Below are positions 40,356 to 49,184 of a stretch of DNA of 64,000 nt, piece by piece. This DNA is from FEN-1219 sp964503125 (GTDB taxonomy: Bacteria > Pseudomonadota > Gammaproteobacteria > Steroidobacterales > Rariloculaceae), in the NCBI GenBank assembly GCA_964503125.1, contig CAZCZE010000039.1:156534-220533 (forward strand), written 5' to 3'. The position numbers were made by a program, and so were the translations under genes. Within the stretch, counting starts at the first letter, position 1, and each line of letters opens with the position of its first letter. Under the pieces are notes generated by a model, which saw only the letters and a program-made list of their open reading frames with translations, was not told where the DNA came from and made no database searches.

Positions 40356-43229
40356 ATGGCCGAAGCCGCAGGAACCGCCGATATCGCCCGTCGCGCGACG
40401 GAGCGGTTGCGCCTGCCACCACATTCCGTCGAAGCCGAGCAATCGTTGCTCGGCGGCCTCATGCTCGATCAACGGGCTTGGGATCAAGTCGCCGACGTCG
40501 TCAGCGCCGGCGACCTCTATCGTGCCGACCACCGTTTGATCTTCGCGGCCGTCGCCGCGCTCGCCGAGCGCAACCAGCCGCCCGATGCGGTCACCGTGAG
40601 CGAGCATCTCCAGCGCTCGGGACAGCTGGAGGCGGCGGGGGGCTTGAGCTATCTCGCGCGGCTTTGCGAGGACACGCCGAGCGCCGCCAACATCCGCGCG
40701 TACGCGCGCATCGTTCGCGACCACGCAATGCTGCGCCGGCTCATCGAGATCGGCGGTGACATCGCGGCGAGCGCGCATGCGACCGAAGGGCTCACCGCCG
40801 CCGAGATCGTCGACCGCGCCGAGCAGCGCGTGTTCGAGATCGCCGAGCACGGCCAACGGCACGGTGCGGGCTTCGTGGCGCTCAAGCAGATTTTGCCGAA
40901 GACCATCGATCGGCTCGATTTCCTGAGTCACTCGACGAGCGACATCACGGGCGTGTCGACGGGCTTCACCGAGATGGACAAGCTCACCGCGGGCCTGCAG
41001 CGCGGCGAGCTCGTCATCATCGCGGGCCGTCCGTCCATGGGGAAGTGCGTCGTTTCTGGCAGCCGGATTCTGAATCCCGAGACCGGCGCGCTGGAGGTGA
41101 TCGACGACTGCGTGCGCCACCGGCGCGGCAGCATCGTATCGCTCGACGCACACGGGCGGTTGCAGAGCGCCCAGGTCTCCGATTTCGTCGACGACGGCGT
41201 GAAACCCGTGTTCGAGCTCAAGACGGCGCTCGGCCGCCGGGTCGTCGTGACTGCGCCACATCCGTTTCTGACGCCGGCCGGCTGGCAACCGCTCGCGTCG
41301 CTTCGCGTCGGGATGTGCGTGGGAGTTCCTCGTACCTTGCCGTTCTTCGGGAAACGGCGCCTTCCGGACGCGTTGGTAAAGCTCGCTGCCTATTTCATTG
41401 CGGACGGCGGCCTGACCCAAGGCGTGCCGGCGTTCACGAATGCGAAGCCGCGTGTGTTGCGCGACTTTACTTCGGCAATTGAACACTTCCCCGGCATGCG
41501 TTGCCGCGTCGTGAGCAATGGAACGCGAGCGCTGACGATCCGCGTCGTTCGGAATTTCGAGGCGATCACGGAAGCACGGCACGCCTTCGCGGAGCGGCTG
41601 CGGAAGTTCTTGAGTGGGCGGGGCTTGTCGTTGACGGCTCTCGCGCGTTCCGTCGGGGTCACGACCAGTACCGTGCATTTCTGGACGGCCGGTACGTCGG
41701 CGCCCACCGCCGCGCTGCTACCGAGATTGGCCGGTGTCGGCTTCGACGTGCCCGAAGCCGCAGGCGCCGTCTCGATCCACAAGAACGGCGACAACCCGGT
41801 CAAGCAATGGTTGGTGGAGCTGGGCCTGTGGGGGAAGTCGGCGCACACGAAGAGAGTGCCGGCTGTGATCTTCGAGCTGCCGCGAGACGGTATCGCCTTG
41901 TTCTTGAATCGCGCGTTCACTTGCGACGGCAGTATCTATGTCCAGAACGGCGATCAGGCGGGAATTTCGTATTCGACGGTCAGCGAGCAGCTTGCGCGCG
42001 ACATGCAGCACCTGCTGCTGCGCTTCGGGATTGTTGCGAAGCTCCGGCTTCGACGCATTCTGTATCAGGGTACGCGGCGCACGGCGTACGAGCTGCGAAT
42101 CTTACGCCAAGAAGACATCGCGCGATTCGTTGGCGAGATCGGGATCTTCGGCAAGGAACGATCCGCGGCCAAGGCGCTCCGCGTGAGTGTATCGAAACGC
42201 CGGAAAGTGAATCTGGACGTGATACCTGCGGAGGTCTGGCGCCTCATAGAGAGCAAGAAGGGGGCGCGGAGCTGGGCGGAGATCGCGCGTGGGCTCGGGC
42301 TCGGAGAGGGGTTCAATCTCCACGTCGGGTCGCGTGGGATCAGCCGGCCGCGGCTGCAGAGGATCGCGGAGATCCTCGGGGACGCCGAGCTCGCCAATCT
42401 CGCGATGAGCGATATCTACTGGGACCGCATCGAGGCGATCACACCTATTGGCGAGCGCCAGGTCTTCGATCTGACCGTGCCGGAGCATCACAACTTCGTC
42501 GCCGAAGACATCGTCGTCCACAACACGACACTCGCGATCAACATCGCCGAGAACGCGGCGCTCGGCAACAAAGTGCCTGCCGCCATCTTCAGCATGGAGA
42601 TGTCTGCGGAGCAGCTGTCCTTCCGCATGCTGAGCTCGATCGGTCGCATCGCGCAGACGCGCCTGCGCAACGGCAGGTTGCTCGACGAAGATTGGCCGCG
42701 AGTCGATTCTGCCGTTGCGATGATGTCGGACGCGCCGATTTTCATCGACGACAGCGGTGCTTTGACCCCGACCGACGTGCGTGCGCGTGCGCGGCGGTTG
42801 AAACGCGAGCACGGCTTGGGTCTCATCGTCGTCGACTACTTGCAGCTCATGCAGGTCACGGGTACCGTCGAGAACCGCGCCACCGAGATCTCGGAGATCT
42901 CGCGCTCGCTCAAAGCGCTCGCTAGGGAGCTCGAAGTGCCGGTGATCGCGCTGTCGCAGCTCAATCGCAGCGTCGAGCAGCGCCAGGACAAACGGCCCGT
43001 GATGTCGGATCTACGTGAGAGCGGGGCTTTGGAACAGGACGCGGACGTCATCCTGTTCATCTACCGCGAGGAAGTGTACGACCGCGATACACCGCGCAAA
43101 GGTATCGCCGATATCATCGTCGCAAAGCAGCGCAACGGCCCAATTGGCGAGTTCCGCCTCACGTTCCTCGGCGAGTTCACGCGTTTCGAGAACCTCGTGG
43201 CCGAGGCGTACGGCGAGGGCGTGTTCTAG
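40356..43229 (+). CDS. dnaB: Replicative DNA helicase DnaB, precursor containing an intein
   Basis: 957 codons. The first 230 are the DnaB N-terminal domain and start of the RecA-like domain (PPHSVEAEQSLLGGLMLDQR, VSTGFTEMDKLTAGLQRGEL, IIAGRPSMGK). Residues 231-723 are an intein. The helicase resumes at TTLAINIAENAALGNKVPAA and ends with FSMEMSAEQLSFRML, IVVDYLQLMQ, LSQLNRSVEQRQDKRPVMSD and LRESGALEQDADVILFIYRE. Splicing would give a normal 464-residue DnaB hexamer subunit. The insertion lies between Lys and Thr of Walker A (GRPSMGK/TTLA), so the unspliced precursor cannot bind ATP. Its position after rplI is conserved in gammaproteobacteria. Confidence 0.97.
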   Translation: MAEAAGTADIARRATERLRLPPHSVEAEQSLLGGLMLDQRAWDQVADVVSAGDLYRADHRLIFAAVAALAERNQPPDAVTVSEHLQRSGQLEAAGGLSYLARLCEDTPSAANIRAYARIVRDHAMLRRLIEIGGDIAASAHATEGLTAAEIVDRAEQRVFEIAEHGQRHGAGFVALKQILPKTIDRLDFLSHSTSDITGVSTGFTEMDKLTAGLQRGELVIIAGRPSMGKCVVSGSRILNPETGALEVIDDCVRHRRGSIVSLDAHGRLQSAQVSDFVDDGVKPVFELKTALGRRVVVTAPHPFLTPAGWQPLASLRVGMCVGVPRTLPFFGKRRLPDALVKLAAYFIADGGLTQGVPAFTNAKPRVLRDFTSAIEHFPGMRCRVVSNGTRALTIRVVRNFEAITEARHAFAERLRKFLSGRGLSLTALARSVGVTTSTVHFWTAGTSAPTAALLPRLAGVGFDVPEAAGAVSIHKNGDNPVKQWLVELGLWGKSAHTKRVPAVIFELPRDGIALFLNRAFTCDGSIYVQNGDQAGISYSTVSEQLARDMQHLLLRFGIVAKLRLRRILYQGTRRTAYELRILRQEDIARFVGEIGIFGKERSAAKALRVSVSKRRKVNLDVIPAEVWRLIESKKGARSWAEIARGLGLGEGFNLHVGSRGISRPRLQRIAEILGDAELANLAMSDIYWDRIEAITPIGERQVFDLTVPEHHNFVAEDIVVHNTTLAINIAENAALGNKVPAAIFSMEMSAEQLSFRMLSSIGRIAQTRLRNGRLLDEDWPRVDSAVAMMSDAPIFIDDSGALTPTDVRARARRLKREHGLGLIVVDYLQLMQVTGTVENRATEISEISRSLKALARELEVPVIALSQLNRSVEQRQDKRPVMSDLRESGALEQDADVILFIYREEVYDRDTPRKGIADIIVAKQRNGPIGEFRLTFLGEFTRFENLVAEAYGEGVF
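41046..42524 (+). mobile_element. DnaB intein with LAGLIDADG homing endonuclease
   Basis: 493 residues (231-723 of the precursor). The splicing blocks are: A, beginning CVVSGSRILNPETG with nucleophile Cys1; B, VVVTAPHPFLTPAGW (TxxH); F, RQVFDLTVPEHHNFVAED; and G, IVVHN followed by Thr+1. All catalytic residues for class 1 splicing are present. DOD endonuclease blocks are visible as LVKLAAYFIADGGL and ALFLNRAFTCDGSIYV, each keeping its aspartate, so the endonuclease may be active. Two extra HTH-like stretches flank the second half: SLTALARSVGVTTSTVHFW, and RSWAEIARGLGLGEGF with ISRPRLQRIAEILGD. Base composition looks somewhat less GC-rich than in the flanking helicase. Confidence 0.95.
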
Positions 43230-43238
43230 CGCCGTGTT

Positions 43239-44033
43239 CTAGCTCAGGAAGAAGCCCATCTTCACGCCGGCGAGCTGGATAACGTCGTTGTCCTGGAGCT
43301 TGCGGGCTTGCGCGCCGATCGCCATGCCGTTGACGAGCGGGAAGCCTTCGCTCTTGCCGCTCTCGACATGCACGATGTAGTAGCCCTCGGCGCGGCGCGT
43401 GATGGCCGCGACCTGCACACCTGGGCGGCCGAGCGTCGTCAGCGTCTTGACGAGGGACAGCTCGCGCCCGGCGAACGTGCCCGACAACACCTGAAGCTTC
43501 GCGAGCGGCAACGTCGGCACGGCGCTCTCGTCGACGTCCTGCGTGGTCGTCGGTGAGAACGGCCGGCGCGGCTTGCCTTCGGCGGCCGGCGAGGGGCGCG
43601 GCGCCTGGGCGGCCGGCGCGCTCGCGGCGGCGGCGCTCGCGGCCGCCTCGGCGGCGCGCGCAGCCTGGGCGACCTGCTTCTCCATTTGGCCGCTCGGCTG
43701 AATCACCATCGTCTTCTCGAACTCGTCCTCGGGCGCCTGCTGCGCCTGATCGTCGACGTAGCGCAACTGGTGATGGCCGACGGTGATGACGTCGCCGTGC
43801 TGCAGCGCGTGCTTTTTGATGAGCTTGCCGTTCACGTACGTGCCGTTCGTGCTGTTCAAATCCTCGAGGAACGAGTCGTTGAGGATGTTGATGAGCAGCG
43901 AGTGATGGCCACTGACGGCCGCGTTGTCGATGCGGATGTCGTTGTCCGGCAGGCGCCCGACGGTGTAGCGCTCCTTGGTCATGTTGTATTCCGCCAAGGT
44001 CTGGCCGTCCAAGCTGAGAATCAAGCGTGCCAT
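43239..44033 (-). CDS. Double FHA-domain protein
   Basis: 264 residues from the ATG at 44033. The N-terminal FHA domain (residues ~1-95) has YTVGRLPDNDIRIDNAAVSG, HHSLLINI and LNSTNGTYVNGKLI, with the R, S, H and N phosphothreonine-binding residues. An Ala/Pro-rich linker with QMEKQVAQAARAAEAAASAA follows. A second, more divergent FHA-like domain ends the protein (LTTLGRPGVQVAAITRRAEG, FPLVNGMAIG). FEKTMVIQ and TTTQDVDE in the linker are candidate phosphosites. It is the third gene of a kinase-phosphatase-FHA operon and probably reads out kinase activity. Its target is unknown. Confidence 0.88.
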   Translation of the reverse strand: MARLILSLDGQTLAEYNMTKERYTVGRLPDNDIRIDNAAVSGHHSLLINILNDSFLEDLNSTNGTYVNGKLIKKHALQHGDVITVGHHQLRYVDDQAQQAPEDEFEKTMVIQPSGQMEKQVAQAARAAEAAASAAAASAPAAQAPRPSPAAEGKPRRPFSPTTTQDVDESAVPTLPLAKLQVLSGTFAGRELSLVKTLTTLGRPGVQVAAITRRAEGYYIVHVESGKSEGFPLVNGMAIGAQARKLQDNDVIQLAGVKMGFFLS

Positions 44034-44074
44034 GGTTGTCGTCCCGATTGCCCTGTGTATTCGATCGTGTGTTT

Positions 44075-44902
44075 TTATGACCCGAACAGCCCGCGCACCT
44101 TGCTCAAGAGCCCGGCCTCGGCCGGGAACGAGTCGGTTACGCGGACGAGAATCACCGAAACGTTGTCGCGACCGCCGTTGTCGTTGGTCAGTTTGATGAG
44201 TTGCTCGCCGACCGTGCGAACGTCGTTGTTGAACGTGCTGATCGTGAGATGGATGTCTTCGTCTTCGACCATATCCGGCAGGCCGTCGGAGCACATGAGG
44301 AAGTAGTCGCCTTTCTGGACGTCGACTTCCTGGACCTCGACCTCGACGTTCGCTTCGACGCCGAGCGCGCGCGTCACGTAGTTGCGATTGGTCGAGCGTT
44401 GCGCTTCTTCCTGCGAGTAGAACCCGCGGTCGACGAGCTCCTGGAGCAACGAGTGGTCCATCGTGATTTGCTCGAAGCGGTTGCCGCGCATGCGATAAAG
44501 GCGCGAGTCACCGACGTGCGCGATCGAGACGCGGTTGTCGTAGAACAAGCTCGCAACGAGCGTCGTGCCCATGCCCTCGCACTGCGGCTGGGATTGTGCG
44601 GTTTGGTTGATGACTTTGTTGGCGCGGAGGATGGCGTCACGCAGCACGATGGTCTGCCGCATGTAGCCCGTGCCGGTCTCGACCTCGCCGCGTTTTTCGC
44701 GTTTGCAGGCCTCAGTCACGAGATCGATGATCGTTTTGACGGCGATGCCGCTCGCGACTTCGCCGGCGTTGTAGCCGCCCATGCCGTCCGCGAGCACCCA
44801 CAAGCCGATCTCCGGCCGCGCCCCGATGGCGTCCTCGTTGTGGTCGCGTACCTTGCCGACGTCTGTGACCTCGACGTGCACCAGTTTCCCTTTGAGCGTC
44901 AT
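44075..44902 (-). CDS. PP2C-family Ser/Thr protein phosphatase
   Basis: 275 residues. The metal-binding PP2C motifs are all present: VGKVRDHNEDAIGA, LWVLADGMGGYNAGEVAS, MGTTLVASLFY, IAHVGDSRLYRMRG, YFLMCSDGLPDMVEDEDI and NGGRDNVSVILVRV. There are no membrane segments, so it is a soluble Stp/PppA-type enzyme. It lies 10 nt after the kinase gene and upstream of the FHA gene, and should reverse the kinase's phosphorylation. Confidence 0.94.
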   Translation of the reverse strand: MTLKGKLVHVEVTDVGKVRDHNEDAIGARPEIGLWVLADGMGGYNAGEVASGIAVKTIIDLVTEACKREKRGEVETGTGYMRQTIVLRDAILRANKVINQTAQSQPQCEGMGTTLVASLFYDNRVSIAHVGDSRLYRMRGNRFEQITMDHSLLQELVDRGFYSQEEAQRSTNRNYVTRALGVEANVEVEVQEVDVQKGDYFLMCSDGLPDMVEDEDIHLTISTFNNDVRTVGEQLIKLTNDNGGRDNVSVILVRVTDSFPAEAGLLSKVRGLFGS

Positions 44903-44912
44903 GCGCTACGCG

Positions 44913-46223
44913 TTAGGCCGCCTGACGCAGGGCCGCGGCCATCTCGGCGCCGTTTTGGAAGCGCTCGGAGGGGTCTTTCGCGAGCGCCCGGTCGATGACG
45001 GCGTCGAGCCACTTCGGCAGGTCGTGACGCACCGAAGTTACGGACGCATGCGGTTCGTTCGCAATCACGAACATGAGGCTGGTCATCGACGCTCCGCGGA
45101 AGGGCAACTGGCCGGTCAATAGCTGGTAAAGGCTAACACCAAGCGCGAATAAGTCAGTGTGCCCGTTCACGTTTTTCCCTTCGAGCTGCTCGGGCGACAT
45201 GAATGCGGGAGTCCCTAACACGATGCCGGTACGCGTCCGGTTGGCGTCGATCAACTTGGCGATCCCGAAGTCCGTAATCTTCAGGCTGTTAGAAAGGGAA
45301 TCATACATAATATTGGCAGGCTTGATATCCCTGTGAACCACGTTGTGCCGGTGCGCGTACTCAAGGGCGTCGGCGGCGCGGCTCATGAGCTCGAGCACGG
45401 TCTCGACGGGCAGCAGGCGGTCGACCGCCGAGAACTCGCTCAAGTGGTGCCCGCGGACGTACTCCATTGCGATGTAGGCGAGCCCATCGGTCTCGCCGAC
45501 GTCGAAAATGGTCACGATGTTGGGGTGGCTCAAGCCGCCGGCGATCGCGGCCTCGCGCAGAAAGCTCTCCATCGTGGTCTCGAGCCCCGGCGTGTCATAT
45601 CCGACGGAGAGATCGATGGCCTTGAGCGCCAAAATGCGGTTGATGATCGGATCGCGGCCGAGATAGACGTTACCCATGGCCCCGCGGCCGATGGGCTCGA
45701 GCACCTGATAACGCCCGATTTTCGCCGGGACCGGTGTGTCTTGGACGCCGGCGCTCTTCGCGGTGCGCACGAGGCGGTGCGCCACGTCTCGGAACGCGCC
45801 GTCGGCCTGCAAAATGCGGTGAAAGAGCTCGCCGGCTTCCTCGGCCGAGCCCGCGGATTCGAGCGCGCAGGCGACGTCGTAGATCTCGGGATGCAGGGCG
45901 GGAGCGGCCGGCAGCGTCCGATAGAGCGCCCAGGCCTCCGCGAGGCGACCATCGTTGGCGGCGCGGCGTGCGCCCGCGAGTCGATTCGCTTCTGCGAGCT
46001 CGGGTCGCGGCCGGCGCGGGCGCCGCGCGACGAGCCACGCGCCCGTCACGAGCAACCAAGTCGCGATGCCCGTGACCGGCACGGCGTCCGACCCCGCGGC
46101 GAACAGCCAAAGGTCGAGGCGTGGGGCAAGGTTCAGCGGTGGCAGGTAAAGCAGGACCGTGGCCAGCAGGCCGATCGCCGCGGCTTCGGGGAGCTTGCGT
46201 GCCAGACTGCGAAACCGATCCAT
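44913..46223 (-). CDS. Membrane-anchored Ser/Thr protein kinase with C-terminal kinase domain
   Basis: 436 residues. Two N-terminal membrane helices (AAAIGLLATVLLYLPPLNLA and VTGIATWLLVTGAWLVA) precede a helical TPR-like linker (DGRLAEAWALYRTLPAAP, AEEAGELFHRILQADGAFRD). The Hanks-type kinase starts at about 171: glycine loop EPIGRGAMGNVYLGRD, Lys in ALKAIDLS, Glu in SFLREAAIAGGLSH, NVVHRDIKPANIM, ITDFGIAKL and GTPAFMSPEQLEG. All catalytic residues are intact. The order, membrane first and kinase last with no periplasmic sensor domain, is the reverse of PknB. It is the first gene of its operon and is divergent from radA. Confidence 0.93.
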   Translation of the reverse strand: MDRFRSLARKLPEAAAIGLLATVLLYLPPLNLAPRLDLWLFAAGSDAVPVTGIATWLLVTGAWLVARRPRRPRPELAEANRLAGARRAANDGRLAEAWALYRTLPAAPALHPEIYDVACALESAGSAEEAGELFHRILQADGAFRDVAHRLVRTAKSAGVQDTPVPAKIGRYQVLEPIGRGAMGNVYLGRDPIINRILALKAIDLSVGYDTPGLETTMESFLREAAIAGGLSHPNIVTIFDVGETDGLAYIAMEYVRGHHLSEFSAVDRLLPVETVLELMSRAADALEYAHRHNVVHRDIKPANIMYDSLSNSLKITDFGIAKLIDANRTRTGIVLGTPAFMSPEQLEGKNVNGHTDLFALGVSLYQLLTGQLPFRGASMTSLMFVIANEPHASVTSVRHDLPKWLDAVIDRALAKDPSERFQNGAEMAAALRQAA

Positions 46224-46347
46224 GGTTCAAGTTCCTCGGGCGCGCGCAGTATGCCACGTGAGGTCCGCGCCTCCGTGTGATGGGCTACCGGTTTCGCGGG
46301 CCGGCGGCGGGGCGCGCGGCGCCGCACAGTTCGGCTATCCTCGCGCG

Positions 46348-47703
46348 GTGGCGAAGACGAAAACTGTTTTCACGTGCGACAACTGCGGCGCGGAGCAGCC
46401 GAAGTGGCAGGGGCAGTGCCCCGACTGCGGTGCCTGGAATAGCCTCGCCGAGTCCGCGCCGATGACGCGTCGCGCAGAGCGTCCGCAGCTCTCGGGGCAG
46501 GTCGCGCTCACGCGTCTCGATCGCGTCGACGTGGCCCGCGTCGATCGGCTCAGCACGGGTTTGAGCGAGTTCGATCGAGTGCTCGGCGGCGGGCTCGTTC
46601 CGGGCGGCGTGGTCCTGCTCGGCGGCGATCCCGGCATAGGCAAGTCGACACTGTTGCTGCGCGCGCTCGCCAATCTCGCGTCGCGCGTTCCGACGTGCTA
46701 CGTGACGGGCGAAGAGTCGCTCGAGCAAATCGGTCTACGCGCCCAGCGCCTCGGAGTCGCCGCCGCGCCGCTCGATCTCATCGCCGAGACCGGCGTCGAG
46801 GCGGTGCTCGCACGCGTCGCCGCGGAGCGGAGTCTCAGCGTGCTCGCGATCGACTCGATTCAGACTCTGTTCAGCGAGGATCTGACCTCGGCGCCGGGCT
46901 CGGTGAGCCAAGTGCGGGAGTGCGCGGCCCAGCTCACGCGCTTCGCCAAATCGCGCAACGTCGCGACGCTGCTCATCGGCCACGTGACGAAGGAAGGCAC
47001 CCTGGCCGGGCCGCGCGTGCTCGAGCACATGGTCGACACGGTGCTCTATTTCGAGAGCGACCTCGGCAGCCGCTTCCGCATCGTCCGCGCCGTCAAGAAT
47101 CGTTTCGGCGCCGCGAATGAAATGGGCTTCTTCGTCATGGGCGACGACGGCTTTCGCGAGGTCAAGAATCCGTCGGCGATTTTTCTTGCGCGCCGCGACG
47201 AGCCGGTCCCCGGCAGCGTCACGCTCGTCACGCGCGAGGGCACGCGTCCGGTCCTGGTCGAGGTGCAAGCGCTCGTCGACCGCACGCAGTCGCAATCGCC
47301 GCGGCGGCTGGCGCAGGGTTTCGATACGCCGCGACTCGGCCTGCTGCTCGCCGTGCTGCACCGTCACTGCGGTTTCGCGACGGGCGACAGCGACGTGTTC
47401 GCCAACATCGTCGGCGGGCTGCGCGTCGCCGAGACGGCTCTCGATCTCGCCGTGGCGCTCGCCGTCGTCTCGAGTCTCACGGAGCGCCCTGTGCCGCAGG
47501 ACCTCGTGGTGTTCGGCGAGCTCGGCCTGACGGGCGAGGTCAGACCCGTGCCGTTCGGCGAGGAGCGGCTCGCGGAGGCCGTGAAGCATGGCTTCAAGCG
47601 CGCGCTCGTGCCACGGGCCAACGCGCCGCGGCGGGCGCTCGGAATCGAAATCTTGGCCGTCGATCGCTTGAGCGACGCGCTCAAGCTCGTGCACACCGGC
47701 TAG
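46348..47703 (+). CDS. radA: DNA repair protein RadA
   Basis: 451 residues from GTG 46348, fixed by the conserved MAKTKTVFTCDNCGAEQPKW. The C4 zinc finger (CDNC...CPDC), Walker A GGDPGIGKSTLLLRAL, the RadA-specific KNRFGAANEMGFF and a Lon-like C-terminal domain (SDVFANIVGGLRV, GELGLTGEVRPV) are all seen. RadA is a branch-migration helicase acting with RecA. A TATCCT box ends 6 nt before the start, so translation could be leaderless. The end is 7 nt from the convergent CorC-like gene. Confidence 0.97.
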   Translation: MAKTKTVFTCDNCGAEQPKWQGQCPDCGAWNSLAESAPMTRRAERPQLSGQVALTRLDRVDVARVDRLSTGLSEFDRVLGGGLVPGGVVLLGGDPGIGKSTLLLRALANLASRVPTCYVTGEESLEQIGLRAQRLGVAAAPLDLIAETGVEAVLARVAAERSLSVLAIDSIQTLFSEDLTSAPGSVSQVRECAAQLTRFAKSRNVATLLIGHVTKEGTLAGPRVLEHMVDTVLYFESDLGSRFRIVRAVKNRFGAANEMGFFVMGDDGFREVKNPSAIFLARRDEPVPGSVTLVTREGTRPVLVEVQALVDRTQSQSPRRLAQGFDTPRLGLLLAVLHRHCGFATGDSDVFANIVGGLRVAETALDLAVALAVVSSLTERPVPQDLVVFGELGLTGEVRPVPFGEERLAEAVKHGFKRALVPRANAPRRALGIEILAVDRLSDALKLVHTG

Positions 47704-47710
47704 CGCGGCC

Positions 47711-49000
47711 TCAAGCCGCGGCTTTCGGAGGGGGCGCCGAGCCCGGCGCGTGGACGCGCACGAGCTTGATGCCGTGCTCGCTCGTGTCGAGGATCTCGAT
47801 AGGGTACTCGGCGACGGTGACGCCCGTGCCCGACTCGGGGATCGTCGCGAGCTGCTCGACGATGATTCCGTTCAAGGTTTTCGGGCCGTCGGTCGGCAGA
47901 TTCCAGTTCATGACGCGATTGAGCTGCCGGACGTTGGCGCTCGCGTCGACGACGTAGCTGCGATCGCTCTCCTTCGTGACGCCGAGGTCGACGGCGGTGG
48001 CGTCGTGGTCGAGCTCGCCCACGAGCTCGTTGACGATGTCTTGCGTCGTGATGAGTCCCTGTACGTCGCCGTATTCGTCGACGACGAACGCGGAACGGCG
48101 CCGATGGTGCTGGAAGTTGAGCAGCTGCTTGTTGAGCGGTGTGCCTTCGGGGACGAAATAGGGTTCGCGGATGCGCTCGAGCAAGATCGCTTGAGTGAGC
48201 TCGCCTTTCGCGAGCTCGGGCAAGAGATCGCGCACGCGCGTGACGCCGACGATATTGTCGACGTCGGCCCGGTAGACGGGCAGTCGGTCGTGCGGGCTCG
48301 TTTGGATGACCGCGAGGTTATCCTGCCAGCTCAAATCGAGGTCGAGACCGACGATCGCTTGCCGCGGGACCATGATGTCGTCGACCGTGACGGCATCGAG
48401 GTCGAGGATGCTGAGCAGCATGCGCCGGTGACGGCGCGGCACCATGACGCTGGCTTCGGCGACGACGGTGCGCAACTCCTCCGCGCTCAGCGAGTGCGAT
48501 GCGATTTCATCGGGGCGGACGCCGAGCAGGCGCAGCAAGCCGTTGGCGAGCAGGTTGAGTAGCCAAACGATCGGATAGGTGATCTTGAGCAACGGGTAGT
48601 AGATCAGTGCCGCCGGCAAGGCGATGCGCGCCGGATTGAGCGCGGCGATCGTTTTTGGCGCGACCTCGCAAAAGATCAGCACGACGACCGTGAGGATGAA
48701 CGTGGCGACGAGCACCGTTCCTTGGCCGCCGAGCCGTTGCGCCAAGACGGTGACGAGAGCTGCCGCAGTGAGATTGACGGCATTGTTGCCTAGCAGGATG
48801 AGCCCGATCAGGCGATCTGGACGCTGCAGCAAGAACTCGGTGACGCGCGCGCCGCGGTGGCCCGATCGCGCCTGGTGACGGAGCCGGTAGCGATTGAGGC
48901 TCATGAGCGCCGTCTCGGTGGCGGAGAAAAACGCCGAGAGAATGAGGAGAACGACGATGATGACGAGCAAGAGTCCGATCGGGGCTGGGGGGTCGCTCAA
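47711..49000 (-). CDS. CNNM/CorC-type membrane protein with CBS domains (YfjD-like)
   Basis: 429 residues from a TTG at 49000, chosen because the family begins just before the first helix and GGAGG lies ~10 nt upstream; an ATG at 49042 would add 14 residues. The DUF21 membrane domain (IIVVLLILSAFFSATETALM, NRYRLRHQARSG, GLILLGNNAVNL, FCEVAPKTIAALNPARIAL) is followed by a CBS pair (DIMVPRQAIVGLDLDL, LPVYRADVDNIVGVTRVRDL, SAFVVDEYGDVQGLITTQDI) and a CorC_HlyC domain. It is likely involved in Mg2+ or related cation efflux. It commonly sits next to ffh in gammaproteobacteria. Confidence 0.9.
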   Translation of the reverse strand: MSDPPAPIGLLLVIIVVLLILSAFFSATETALMSLNRYRLRHQARSGHRGARVTEFLLQRPDRLIGLILLGNNAVNLTAAALVTVLAQRLGGQGTVLVATFILTVVVLIFCEVAPKTIAALNPARIALPAALIYYPLLKITYPIVWLLNLLANGLLRLLGVRPDEIASHSLSAEELRTVVAEASVMVPRRHRRMLLSILDLDAVTVDDIMVPRQAIVGLDLDLSWQDNLAVIQTSPHDRLPVYRADVDNIVGVTRVRDLLPELAKGELTQAILLERIREPYFVPEGTPLNKQLLNFQHHRRRSAFVVDEYGDVQGLITTQDIVNELVGELDHDATAVDLGVTKESDRSYVVDASANVRQLNRVMNWNLPTDGPKTLNGIIVEQLATIPESGTGVTVAEYPIEILDTSEHGIKLVRVHAPGSAPPPKAAA

Positions 49001-49184
49001 GGTTTCGGTGCCCTCCACGAGGCGCTGGGATCGGCACCACATTGTGGGAATGCGGCGGAGGGTGTCAAGGAAACCGACGGACGGCGGCCGCGCGCGCCGC
49101 AGCGGCGTCGATCTGCGCGCGCGTCAGCGCATGGTAGGCTTCCCGGCCCATCGTTCGCTGACGGGCCGGGACGCTAACCAACCG

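Noticed and set aside
41046..42524. The DnaB insertion as a separate gene or insertion sequence
   Set aside because: It is in frame with dnaB, lacks terminal repeats and transposase motifs, and has all intein splicing blocks.
43239..44294. Longer start for the FHA protein beyond 44033
   Set aside because: The upstream extension overlaps the end of the phosphatase gene and is Arg/His-rich shadow sequence. The ATG at 44033 gives the typical FHA N-terminus.
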